A program made the translations under genes and the position numbers. DNA of 64,000 nt from Linderina pennispora (lineage: Eukaryota; Kickxellomycota; Kickxellomycetes; Kickxellales; Kickxellaceae), in NCBI RefSeq assembly GCF_002104995.1, contig NW_024468250.1:806001-870000 (forward strand), in the 5' to 3' direction. Positions 15,024 through 25,863 of the stretch are shown piece after piece. Each line of letters starts with the position of its first letter. Position 1 is the first letter of the stretch. Under the pieces are notes generated by a model. That model saw only the letters and a list, made by a program, of their open reading frames with translations. It had not been told where the DNA came from and did no database searches.

Positions 15024-16492
15024 TACGAAGAGTAAAAAAGAGAGAATACCTAGGTAATATTTATCAAGAACGATAAAGTGCCGAGGGTTGTATTTTAATG
15101 GCAGACAGTTGCTTTTAATAGGTGGCCAGCCTCCTTCCAGTTAGAAGCAAAAAGGCCGCTCTATACAAATGAGGCATGTAAACGAAAAATCAAACCGCAG
15201 TGCGCTTTACGATCGAATGTGTCTGGATGAGGGGGGCAAATGCCGATTTCAACGGGCCATTCTTGAAGTAGCCGGCTACAATGTCTATTATTCTCACACA
15301 TTAGGACGCGGTAGATAGTGTAGAGCACGCATTAATTTATACGTAGATGCAAATCCTCACAGGGATAGTAGCCATGCCAGATCGTCTGATAATTGCACGA
15401 TTAGCCTGTGAAAGTATATGTTTGTGTCCTCAGGATGGCAGATTATGTCTTTAATAGGTAGTACCATTCACACCAATGTCCGTTAGTATCTCTTCATCAC
15501 TACCATTCTATATTCATCTGATACATATGTATTGTGGCATGCCAGGTGTGAAATGCGTTGGTGAGCAGCCTCCTGCAGCTGTTTTGTACGTTATCTTATG
15601 TACCTTTCCACAAGATGTATCTACTATGAAACCACGCTGTATACAAGTATCAATAAGGGGGTTAAGGATGGGGGGTTGCTATGCAGCTTATATATTCCTT
15701 GTAGCGGTTGGAAAAGATAGGACCACCATTACCAGCTATGAATATAGGGAATGCGCTTTCCAAGGTCCAGTGGACGATAAGGCTGGGATCCACAAAGACT
15801 GCCTGTCATTGTCACTAAGTTTATCGCCAAAGCGATGAGCTGTCTACTATGTACAACTCCCCACTGCTCTCAAAATGAAGTACTTCCTGTCGAATGCACT
15901 GTAGCCACGGTCCCCCTTTCTATGGATTTTGCACCATGGGTTAAGCGCATAGCCAAGGTACGTGTTAACCTAGGGGATAGGTGGTTATCGGGTGTATGGA
16001 AATATAGCTCCTCAAAAATATGACTGAGGGGAGGAGGGGAGGCTGATCGTCTGCCTGGGGCTTTGTACGTAGGCGTTATCGGCCTTGCCCATGGTGGAAC
16101 AGGGGGACTCTGGACCCCGAATGTCAACAGAGTACATTTGTCACCGCCTAGCACAAAAGTGGGGGCTCCTTAGCTTTGCATCATTCTAGTTATCTTATAG
16201 CACGCTTCAGTACATAATGCAAGGAAACGCTATGCAAAGGATAAAATGGTTGGCTGTCCGGAATTCTGCCTCCACACGCAGAGGTACACAGGTCAACACC
16301 AGGCATGGAGCTACAGGCGTTATGCTATCCCTCAACAGCTATTGCCACATATGCCGTGCCTACCATGCGCCAGAACATATACATTGGACGCCGCATAAAA
16401 TAAATCATTTATAGTCACAACATCGCTATTAATATAGAAGGCCGTTCAAACAGCCAGCTGAAAGAGAAAGGTGCTAAAATTATATGGCGCAA
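15024..16492. other. Gene-free intergenic region
   Basis: About 1.5 kb, more A/T-rich than the flanking genes, with only short open frames that lack codon-like composition. I see no recognisable transposon, RNA gene or repeat. Confidence 0.5.
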
Positions 16493-18625
16493 TTACTTGA
16501 ACAGCTTCAACAAACTGTCGCTGCCCGCGCTAGCAACCTGTCGGCCGACAAATCCGACATCGCATACGCCCTCGTGCCCCTTTCTCAGATGGGCAGCAGC
16601 CTCAAAGGCGCACTTGGTATTCCGCCAGTCCCACCAGCGCACAAGCCCATCCGATCCACCAGTCACCAGCGCGCTGCTGCCGACATCGACGCTTGTGGCT
16701 GCATAGCCTTCATGGGCCAGGATCTGTGACCGGCTGGTGGGCCTCATGGTGCGCGTATCAACAAGCCGCACTGAACCGTCGCTGACGCTGGCTGCCAGGA
16801 TGTTGTGGTCGGTACTGCTCCGGATCCGTGTGACGACTTGGCGGCGCTGCAGATTTGCTGACACTGGCAGCTCGTGGGGCGGTGGCTGCGAGGCCACCAG
16901 CTGGCCGGTCTCCGAGTCGTACACGTTTATCCCACTGTTTGCGTAGGCTACGGCAAACTGCATCGCATCCTCCATCACAAAGCACGTCGCGGTGGGTGTG
17001 CTTGCTAGCTCAGGCAAAGTGCGCCGCAGCGGCTGAGATTTGAGCTTTGCATCGGTGCTCCACACATGGCAGGCGTTGTCTGCTCCCACCGACACCAGCA
17101 ACGAGCGACGCACGTCGAATGCAAGGTCCCAAACCGCGTCAGTGTGCTCGCTAAACTCGCGCACCGGGAAACAGGGAATGGAGTCGGTGTCGCCGACCTG
17201 GCTGTTCTCAGGGAGGGCCCACACTTTGATTGTGCTGTCCAGGGAGCCAGAGTACGCATAGTCGTGGCCCTCCGAGAATGCCACACTAGTTACGGCAGCC
17301 AGATGCCCGCGGTAGACACTGGAGGGCATGACGTCAGACACAGGCCGTCTCCTGGACCTTCGCCGCTCGCTGCGGTCCACATCCCACAGAATCACCAGTC
17401 CGTCGTCGCCGCCGCTCAACATTTGCGGGCCATCAGACAGTGTCTGGCGCACGGTCAGTGCACGCACCAGGTCGACGTGGCCAATGAACGATTTGCTGAC
17501 CTCGTAGTGCACCGCTCGCACCAGCCCTGAGTCGACCTCATCCACTGTCAGATTGCGAAGGGCGTTGTCGACGTCGGCTAGCAACTCGCTGCTCTGCAGC
17601 GGTGCCCGCTGTTCCAGTACATGTAGTGGCTGCTCGTCGGGCATCCTCCTCGCTGGCCTGGCAACTGCCTTCAGTGCTGCCGGCTTCACAGGTACGGGCG
17701 GGGCAGTGCCCGCTCTTGTCGAGTCAACGGAGGCAGCCGTGCTTTCCGAGTCGCTGTGCGAAGCCGTCTTTTTGCTGGGCCGTTCCGACTGAATCTCTGA
17801 CATTGTGATTATTGGCGGCGGCTGCGATAGCCGCCGTGCCCGCTCATGCTCGTTGATGCGCACGCCGCCCCGGCTGCTGGGCCTTGGCCAGTAGCCCACG
17901 GTGAACTTTGGGTCGCTGGCACTTTCAAACGTCGACCCTGGCTTTTCTGCGGGTTTTTCTGTGGGCTTTTCTGCGGGCTTGTCAGTGGCGACTTTCCCAT
18001 TGGCAACACTACCTGTCTGCTCCTGGTTCTGCAGGCGCTGCGACGGTGTAGGCTGCTGCGGTGGCTGTCCTGGGCGGTCCTTCTGTTTGCTATCTGGCGA
18101 CTGCGTTCGCCGCAGCGATATCACCGGCGACGGCGTCTTCGGATCCAGTACGTCGCTTATAGGGAACGGCGGTGTTAGACCCGTGCCGTTCTCCCGCGTA
18201 CTGGTTCCCAGCAGCACGTCGATCTGGCCTAGGCACTGTGACAGCATCTCGCGGCTCTTCTCACGCCGCGTGCGGGTCATGGTCACAACCTCCTCGACCG
18301 AGGCTCCTGATGATGATGAGACCGATGAGCCTGCTGAATTAACCGATGTCGCTGATTTCCCGGTCTTCGCCGATGACGTGGTAGGGTTGTCGGCCTGCTT
18401 GCTGCTCTGCTTGGCATCGCGCAGCAGACCCTCCAGCACCGAGATGTGCTTGAGCGAGATGTTATAGAGCGAGGTGAGCTGTGCGACGCGCTTCTCTGTC
18501 TCGCTGAGCTGCGCCTTGAGCTTTATGCGCTCCACGTCCCAGTCTACCCGCTCCAGCTCGAACCGGCGCCACTCGTTCTGCATGATTGTCAGTGCCCGCT
18601 CGAACGACGCGCTTCGGTCGGTCAT
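16493..18625 (-). CDS. Striatin-like STRIPAK scaffold, coiled coil plus WD40
   Basis: Striatin is the WD40 scaffold that links PP2A to GCK kinases in STRIPAK; fungal relatives act in hyphal fusion, polarity and cell-cycle arrest. The N-terminus contains ALTIMQNEWRRFELERVDWD followed by a coiled coil (KLKAQLSETEKRVAQLT, ISVLEGLLRDA), the striatin-type dimerisation and PP2A-binding region. A long Ser/Pro/Lys-rich linker carries repeated KPAEKPTEKPAEKP. About six WD40 repeats fill residues 370-710, with LSGGDDGLVILWDVDR, SGSLDSTIKVWALPE, VSVGADNACHVWSTD and TGGSDGLVRWWDWRN visible. The frame is unbroken over 710 codons. The start at 18625 places the coiled coil near the N-terminus, as in the family. 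Confidence 0.88.
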   Translation of the reverse strand: MTDRSASFERALTIMQNEWRRFELERVDWDVERIKLKAQLSETEKRVAQLTSLYNISLKHISVLEGLLRDAKQSSKQADNPTTSSAKTGKSATSVNSAGSSVSSSSGASVEEVVTMTRTRREKSREMLSQCLGQIDVLLGTSTRENGTGLTPPFPISDVLDPKTPSPVISLRRTQSPDSKQKDRPGQPPQQPTPSQRLQNQEQTGSVANGKVATDKPAEKPTEKPAEKPGSTFESASDPKFTVGYWPRPSSRGGVRINEHERARRLSQPPPIITMSEIQSERPSKKTASHSDSESTAASVDSTRAGTAPPVPVKPAALKAVARPARRMPDEQPLHVLEQRAPLQSSELLADVDNALRNLTVDEVDSGLVRAVHYEVSKSFIGHVDLVRALTVRQTLSDGPQMLSGGDDGLVILWDVDRSERRRSRRRPVSDVMPSSVYRGHLAAVTSVAFSEGHDYAYSGSLDSTIKVWALPENSQVGDTDSIPCFPVREFSEHTDAVWDLAFDVRRSLLVSVGADNACHVWSTDAKLKSQPLRRTLPELASTPTATCFVMEDAMQFAVAYANSGINVYDSETGQLVASQPPPHELPVSANLQRRQVVTRIRSSTDHNILAASVSDGSVRLVDTRTMRPTSRSQILAHEGYAATSVDVGSSALVTGGSDGLVRWWDWRNTKCAFEAAAHLRKGHEGVCDVGFVGRQVASAGSDSLLKLFK

Positions 18626-19107
18626 GCTCAGCTACAGCAGGGGTTATCAGTGTTGTTTTTTGCAAGGTGAAAAGGCGCATTACAAATGCAGCAAGCCCCT
18701 GCCTCAGTCATTGCAACACCCGGGGGTGCTCAGTAATACTGCACTTTTCCTCATGCCGTGGCCCACTTACTGTATAACCGTCGAGCGAATTACTAGACAT
18801 TGGCCCAGTGTTGTAAGGAGAACGCAGCAGGTGTTGTATAAAAGGAAACCGTTGCTCGGGTGTGCTAGTGTCAAGAGAATGCGGGAAGGGAGGTGCGTGC
18901 AGCCCCAGAAATACAATGCCAGCAGGGTGTGTTTTAGGGAGGAAGAGAGGGAAAGTGGTTGCACTCGCATGTGCTTTGCGCTGAGCTTGTTTGGGCAGCG
19001 ATTCACGTGACGGAGCCTAAACCGGGATTCTGCCTAGGGCTGACAGCATGTCATGCAGAGCGCCTTTGCCAGCAACAAGGAATTCATGAATTGGACCAGA
19101 AACCTGC
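18626..19107. other. Intergenic spacer between striatin and RIT1
   Basis: A spacer of 0.48 kb. It holds the striatin promoter and the RIT1 3' flank; no gene is seen. Confidence 0.5.
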
Positions 19108-20632
19108 TCAGAAGAAGTCTAAAAAGTGCCGGTTGACGCGCTTCAGCGTTACGCGGGACGGGTTCGCCTACAAGATAATTGGGATCCACGAATCCGGATT
19201 AGCCTGGTGGTCTGTGGATGCAAGGCCTTTGTTGGGCTGGTCCCCCGCAAAGGCGACACCAACAAAGCCACTCGGCACGCTCTGCTTACCTTGGTCCGGG
19301 ACGTCGTAATCCACAGCAGACGGCTGCGAATCGAGTCCTTGGTGATCTGCTTTGGCGGATTCTCGTGGAACTGCCCGCCCTCGTCAAAGTACTTTGCCAG
19401 CACTGCCAGCGTAATGCCGACGGATCTGTCCATGCCCTGGCTGCAGTGGATCAGCACGCGCTGGCGCGCCTCAACAAAGGGCCTGACAAACTCGAGCGCA
19501 GCGGGAATGGACTTCTCCAGCGCGACCTGGCCCTTCTTGCCTTCGGGGATGTCCAGAAACAGATACCGCTGCTCCAGAGCCGGGTCCCGGTTCTGCTCGT
19601 ACTCGGGCGACCCGCAGTTGATTATAGCGTCAAACTGCTGCCAGCACTCGGGCGGCCGCCCACTCACCCGGTCGCCCACCGAAACACACGTCTTCCCCAC
19701 CACGCTGGACCGTGCTCCACCCTCAGTATCTGTGCCGTCATGGCCGGATGTGCCCCGCTCGCGCTCCTTCGCAACCACCTCCTTCGCTACATCCTCGCAC
19801 ATGTTGCTGTGGGCAAGCAGACGGGCTTTGTGCTTCCAGAATAGCCGCGGCGTCAGCCCCTGCGCCCATGTCTCGTGGTCATCCGCCGAGCCTTGAATAT
19901 ATACGAAGGGACTGTTCCCCCACTGGCTTCCACCCGCTGCCTGACAATGCTGGAGGCGCTCACACATACTACTGGTGTGAATGGGGCGTCGCTGAGGTCG
20001 GGTGGCATATGCAGTGCTTGGTCGCGGGTCACCCAGATCGCGCGCAATGGCCTGTCGATGGCGTGGGTGTGTCGGGCTATGTCGATTCCGGACCCGAGCA
20101 ACGCCGCGACAAAGGTGTCTATTAGCTGCTCGATCTGGGAGTGTTCCGAGCGCGAAACAACCTGTGGAGGGGTATACAGCTTTGTGTCCCAGGTGGGCAT
20201 CCCTCGCTGCCGAGCGATTGCCCGGGTCCACACGGCGCACCATATCGGGATAGTCTTGGAGAATGCATCTGGCATGCTCTTGCCGCGCCGAGTCGAGTCC
20301 ACAACCAGGCAGCCGCGGTGAGTGCCGAGCGCTTCCAGAAGCTGCGTGTTGGCCCGCCGCAGGCTGAACTTCCAATTGCCGTTGTGCCCGTCGGTCGACT
20401 TGAAGTACACCGAGACAGCTGATGCTATCTGCGGGTCCACGTACCATGTGCCGCACCGCTCGTTGGCCACCACCGGCAGACCCGGGAACAGGGCCGCTGT
20501 CTCCTTGACGAATCGGGCGTCGTCGGCGATCGACATCAGCCGGTTATACAGGCTCCTGGACTCGCGCCGCAGAGACTCGGCGATGCTGTGGATCCCGCTG
20601 GTTCCAAGTACAATGTCGCTGCTGTCGTCCAT
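19108..20632 (-). CDS. RIT1: Initiator tRNA phosphoribosyltransferase RIT1
   Basis: RIT1 adds a 2'-O-ribosyl phosphate to position 64 of initiator Met-tRNA and so keeps it out of elongation. The family is known from fungi and plants. The N-terminal part has LYNRLMSIADDARFV, ERCGTWYVDP, YFKSTDGHNGNWKFSLRR and GCLVVDSTRRGKSMPDA. The second half has YIQGSADDHETWAQGLTP and the phosphatase-like loop VLIHCSQGMDRSVG, then ITKDSIRSRLLWI. Exon 1 ends at 19290 (AAG). The intron is 19168-19289, and exon 2 (19167-19108) encodes ANPSRVTLKRVNRHFLDFF. A frame break near 19898-19903 sits in a TATATA run, and removing one TA restores the frame. The start at 20632 gives the expected N-terminus. Confidence 0.92.
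19168..19289 (-). other. RIT1 terminal intron
   Basis: A 122-base intron with donor GTAAGC and acceptor TTGTAG, phase 0. It restores the conserved SRTK/ANPSR junction of the family. Confidence 0.88.
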
Positions 20633-21998
20633 GGTGTGTGGAAATAGTGTGGATGTGACAAGGTGCTTGGCACCATGGCCCAGGCGATTTGCCTGTGCTT
20701 CGTGGCACCCAACGGTTCTCTCAGATAATGGGCAGCATGCAGGATGGATCTGTCACCCTCGTCATTGTCGTGTCCAGCCAGAATATGGCCATGAGGCATA
20801 ATGGGCTGTCCGCTTTGTGACAAGAAGCGGGTCCAGCACAGCGGCCATGCTCTCTCTATGCCCCGGCGGCCTTTTTGCCAGAACAAGCAAGGCAGCATGA
20901 GCGACACGCATACCCATGCATAATTCAGATCATGCTGACCGTTTCTGGTACTCTTGCCACTCGTCTCTGATGTGACTCGGACTCGGCGCATTCTGCCACC
21001 ATCACCAGGCGCACCCTTTTGAAGATGTAATGCGTGGAGTTACCTGTGGTGCACTTTCTCGACAGAGAAAAAAGCCAAATATATCAAGAGCGCCTCCATC
21101 ATTCACTGGGGACACACAAATATCCCTCAGCTAGACGGTATACGGCGGGCAGACGACCAGCAAAGGTAACCATCATGGTAGTGCCACCACGATTTTTTTT
21201 ACGCAGAACACTCCGGCAGCATGTGTATATACATGTGCGCCATGTTGCCAGATTAACCATGCCGCGATCCATGTGACCAGCAGCCAATATAGCACGAGCC
21301 AATAGACTGGAGGCAGCTTCTGCAAAACACAAGCCATGCCTGCGCATTCACCGTGCAATGTGCAACAGCGCGGAAAAGCAAACAGCGCTTGCCTGTTCAA
21401 GCGGTTTTCTCTGGCCAAGCCTGGATAATTACATGGCAAGGAGCAGAATGAGGGCCACAATGCACCTGTGCTGCTGGCGGTTGAGCCCCCTGTTTAGCTT
21501 TCAATTCCGTGTACTCACCCCCCTCTCGTGTTTTGGCCGAGCTTCTACCGCTCCCCATGAGCGGTCCACCTGAGGGACTTTTGTAGCTATTAGCCTTGTT
21601 TGCGCCAGATGCCTGTCGCCTGGCGCTATTCTATAAATTGGAGTGCAGCCTTGCCACCCGCCATTCTGGCACTAGCCGTTTTATTTCCTCCATTCTCTTG
21701 ATCTCTGTCGCTTGTTCCTGGCTCTGTTTTTTGTTTGCGCTTTTCCTCTTGTACCCTCACACTCTGCCAGCATCTCCTGGACACTGTAAATATTATTGCT
21801 TGCGAGTCTGCTGTCCCCTGCTTTTGTTTTTGTAGTTACTGTGCGTCTTGCTCTACTGGCTTCTGCTAGTCGCATTGTCGCCTCTGGCCTAGCTCCTTCC
21901 TACTATAGGGTTAGCCTGGCTCCCGCCATATCTCTACCTTTTCTGGCTCCCTCTCCCCGATTCTGCACTCTAGCCATTTTCAGCTTCATACGACAACC
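20633..21998. other. Intergenic region upstream of the F-box-like gene
   Basis: A spacer of about 1.4 kb between divergent genes. A CTATAAATTG element near 21629 could serve the + strand gene. The rest shows no coding signature or recognisable repeat. Confidence 0.45.
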
Positions 21999-23677
21999 AT
22001 GGCTGTAGCCCGCCATACCGCAAAACTCAATCCAGACATCCTGCATCTTGTCTCGCAGCGCTTCTACCACGACTTTGTAAAACATGCCTTCAACATTTCG
22101 TCCCGGAGACTTGAGAACCTCCAGCCACTGACAGCAACCTGCGCTGCATGGCGCCAGGCCTCTGTGCCGCTTCTGTACCGGACGGTCATCTGCGAGCTGC
22201 GGCAGCAGAAGCGCTCTTGGGCAAAGGACCAGACGTACTGGAAAACAAACATCCATCTTCTCGCATCAAGCCAATCGGCGCACCATGCTCGTGAGCTGCT
22301 GATTGTCTCGGCGCACACCATTATCGATACCCGGACCCTGCTGCAAACTCTAATGGAAAGCGGCTTTGATTCTCACGACTGGTCGGGAGTCACCTCGCTG
22401 TATTTCTACCAGGGCGGCCGCCTGTACTCACACGTGAGCCCGGCGGGAGACGATCCCAGCAGCATTGCCAGCCTGAACGAGTACCTGGCGCATTGCCTGC
22501 CGAACCTGAAGCACATCAGCTACGAGTCATTGGTGGACGACAGCCTGTATCAAGAGAATCCATTCAACCGCCTGATCAACTCGCGGCTCAGCAATCTGCA
22601 AGAGGTGGTCATCGGGTCCCAGCACTACCCGCTGCTGACAGCGCCCTCGTTCTCTCCCTGCCTCACCACGCTGTCCATCCGCTGCAGAACACAAGGCGCG
22701 GTTCAGCTGCCGCACATTGTCGCGCAGTCGCTTGTCGAGCTGTGCCTGACTGAGATTCCGGCAGTGCATATCTGGGACCTCATTGACACGATCGCCGCCG
22801 GGCAGCAGGGGTTGGCGCAGTTCCCTCAGCTCAGCAAGCTCGACCTGGACTTTGCCCAAGAGACAATGGCTGGCGGTGACATGGGAATGCCAATGGGCAT
22901 GGCACAGCCATGGATGGCTACCGAGCAGCTGCCTGCCGGCCGCCATACATTCCCCGCCTGCGCAGGTTGAATATCCGGCGCTACCCCTTTAGCATTCATG
23001 AGTACCTGGCGGCGTTTCCGTGTGACCAGCTTACCAGCTTTATGCTGGAAGGCTCAGGCCGCGGAATGCTGTCGGTGGATGCGTCAGAGTTCCGCACACT
23101 GCGCGAGGCGCACATCGCGTGCCTTGGCATATTCCGCTTCGGCGAGGACAGGGCCGAGCGGTTCCTGGAAAACGTATTGAGTGTGTCGTCGCCAATGCGC
23201 AAGCTCAAGGTCACGCTCATCTCGCACTCGAATATCAAACTGCCTCGGCGCTTTGGCTGCGAATTCCTGCAGAGCCTCGACCTGCGCGTGCCTGTCAATC
23301 TGTCGGCAGTGGAAATGGCAATTTGCCATCTGCCGCACCTCTGGCGACTCAACATCCCCTACACAAAGACCGACGTGCAGGTTCCTATCGACTCGGTTGA
23401 TGTGCTTCGCGCACGCATGAAGCAGCAGCAGAATGCTCCCGTGTTTGTTAGCAGGAGCATACAGCAGCTCGAGCTCGGCTTTTGGGACTACAAGCAGACT
23501 ACCACTCCGCTCTGCTACCACGTCCTCACCTTCATTGCCCGCATTCCGTCGCTGCTCTGCGTCATCACCGAATCCAATTTCGCCACCAGCCTCAAGGGCA
23601 TCATCACCTATTTGCCAAGCAGCATTAATGTTCTGCCGAGCACCCGTGAGCTGTCGGTAAAGTCCAACTCTATCTGA
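21999..23677 (+). CDS. F-box/LRR-like protein of unknown target, one frame break
   Basis: The first 60 residues (LNPDILHLVSQRFYHDFVKH...LQPLTATCAAWRQASVPLLY) have the shape of a degenerate F-box: hydrophobic helix, then xxTCxxWRxxxxPxLY. The rest is built from leucine-rich segments such as LSNLQEVVIGSQHYPLL, FSPCLTTLSIRC, SLVELCLTEI, FPQLSKLDLDF and SIQQLELGFWDY. Such proteins often serve as SCF substrate adaptors and are expanded in some zygomycete-grade fungi. A frame change is needed near 22935-22945 (one base missing or two extra). The coding frame then continues RLRRLNIRRYPFSIHEYL to the stop at 23677, giving a product of about 555 residues. Target and pathway cannot be read from the sequence. 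Confidence 0.6.
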
Positions 23678-23958
23678 TGCCTGCCCCGTCGCCCACCCTC
23701 ACCTGCCTGTGTAAAATTATGTCACCCACCACCCGCTGCCAGGGTCGCCCACATATCGGCTGCAGATCGCTAAGCCACTCACATCCAACTACGCGAAGCG
23801 GCGCTGCAAACCCTGTTTGCACAAATCGCCAATGTGATCTGAAGCCAAATCAATAAATTATCGGTAAAAATTGCCCCAGCTTGTCTCGTCAACGGCTTGG
23901 TCCTTCACTTGTCCGCGTCTTTGCACGACGAAAAAAAAAAGCTTTTTATTCATACACA

Positions 23959-24647
23959 ATGGCCAACGAATTGACAGCCCCAGCACCCATCGACGATGAT
24001 GGCAGCACTGTCATCCAGCGCGAGGCGGTGATCAGCGAGAAGCACGCAGAGACGATCGATGAGGTCGAGCGCATCTACGAGGTCGAGCGCACCGCCAGCG
24101 TCATCGCCAGCAACTCGTACACAAAGGTCGCGCTGCAGTTTCCCGACGAGCTTCTGGCCGATTCCACTGCAGTTGCACACGCGTTGACCGCGCGCACCGG
24201 AGCAAAGATGTTCATCCTGGCAGACACATCCTACGGCAGCTGCTGTGTCGACGAGGTCGCCTCGGAGCACTACTCGGCCGAGCTGATCGTGCACTACGGC
24301 CGGACATGTCTCAGCCTGACGACACGCGTTCCAGTGTTCTACGTGTTCGGTAAGGAGCCGGTCGATATCGATCATCTTGTGGCCGAGGCCGAGAAGCAGC
24401 TTGACGGACGGCGCGTGCTGCTGATGTATGACGTGCCGTATGCATATATCGCTAGTGAGATCACACAGCACCTGGAGGCAGCCAAGCGGTTTGAATCGGT
24501 CACTTGCAGCACAATCAGCGTCGCTGATCGACCCTATGTGCCGCAAGGGTCTGAGAATGCCGAGCCAGCCAAGCCCAAAAAGGACTGCGGTGCGAACTGC
24601 TGTGGTGGCTGCGACAAGAAATCTGATGCCAGCGACGATGGTAGCAA

Positions 24648-24691
<44 letters not shown>

Positions 24692-25617
24692 TGGAGGCTG
24701 AGCCCACGCTCGACATCAAGCCGGGCCGCTCATTTGAACTGGAGCCCGGCACAGCCATCGGCGACTACACCATCCTGTACATTGGCGGCGAGAGCCCGAC
24801 ACTGACCAACATTATGCTGACGCAGCGTTGCCAGGCTGTGTTCAGCTACGATCCGCGGGCAACTGCAATGCGCGAAGAGACGTTCAAGGTCAACAAGCAC
24901 CTGAACCGGCGGTATTTTATGGTGCAAAAGGCCAAGGACGCCGACGTCATTGGCATTGTGGTTGGCACGCTTGCGGCAACCCGCTACCTCAGCGTGGTCG
25001 AGTCCCTGAAGGCCATGATCCGCCGCGCACACAAGAAATTCTACGTGTTTGTCGTGGGGAAGCTGAATGTCCCGAAGCTGGCCAACTTTGCCGAGATCGA
25101 GGTGTTTGTGCTGGTTGCGTGCCCCGAGCACAGCCTGGTGGACTCGAAGGAGTTCTATCGCCCGATTGTCACGCCCTACGAGCTGCAGCTGGCGCTGTCA
25201 CATACCCGTGAGTGGACGGGCGACTATGTCACAGAGTTCCACGAGTTCCTAGCCCTGGCCGAGGAGGAGGCAAAGAGCGAAGATGGCGGAGAATCCGCTG
25301 GCGAAGGCGATTCCGAGCCCCACTTCTCGCTGATCACCGGAACCCTGCGGCAGAGCAAGCGGTACGACTCCCCGCGGGACACTGCTGCACTGGAGTCTGC
25401 AGGCAGCGCTGATGTTGCGCTGCGCAACCAGAACACCCAGGTTGCCCAGTTTTTGGGCAGCGCTGGTGCCGAGCATCTGCTCGCCCGGTCGTTCCGCGGG
25501 CTGGGACACGATGACAACGAGGACTTCAGTGTAAACAAGGACGATCCTGAGCCGATGTTGGCTGTCGAGGGCCGGAGCGGGATTGCCCGGGGATATACAC
25601 ATGAGAAGGGCCTGTGA
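23959..25617 (+). CDS. DPH2: Diphthamide biosynthesis protein DPH2
   Basis: Dph2 partners Dph1 in transferring the 3-amino-3-carboxypropyl group from SAM to a histidine of eEF2, using iron-sulfur chemistry, in the cytosol. The family signatures are KVALQFPDELLADS, ADTSYGSCCVDEVASEH, LIVHYGRTCLS, YDPRATAMREETFK, VVGTLAATRYL and VACPEHSLVDSKEFYRPIVTPYELQ. Between the first two domains lies an insertion not typical of the family: a cysteine cluster, DCGANCCGGCDKK, then a 14-residue alanine run encoded by repeated GCA. The C-terminus is acidic with low complexity. The start ATG at 23959 begins MANELTAPAPIDDD. The reading frame is intact at 552 residues. Confidence 0.94.
24649..24690 (+). repeat. 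(GCA)n microsatellite coding polyalanine in DPH2
   Basis: About 14 consecutive GCA codons give an alanine run between the Cys cluster and the central domain. Pure GCA use marks it as a length-variable microsatellite. Confidence 0.9.
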
Positions 25618-25863
25618 GGAAAGAGCTCCTGTGGTGGCCGGGCCCGGTGCAGTCGTCATTTAGCGCTCTTCAAGTGTGTGTCTGCTTATAGACTGCTGTC
25701 AGATAGAATACATGCATCCTGTTCTCGTGAGTGATCTGGCCCATACAGCTGGCACTCGGCATGTCACACCACCACTGAATGCTACACGCATTTCCACGTA
25801 TCTCATGCGAGTACCCGAAAGCTCCTCGTACATTGGAATTGCTGTGCGGCCGAACTAGTCAAG

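Noticed and set aside
15476-15838. 120-codon + frame in the spacer
   Set aside because: Biased low-complexity end (LSLSLSL), no homologue, no promoter signal.
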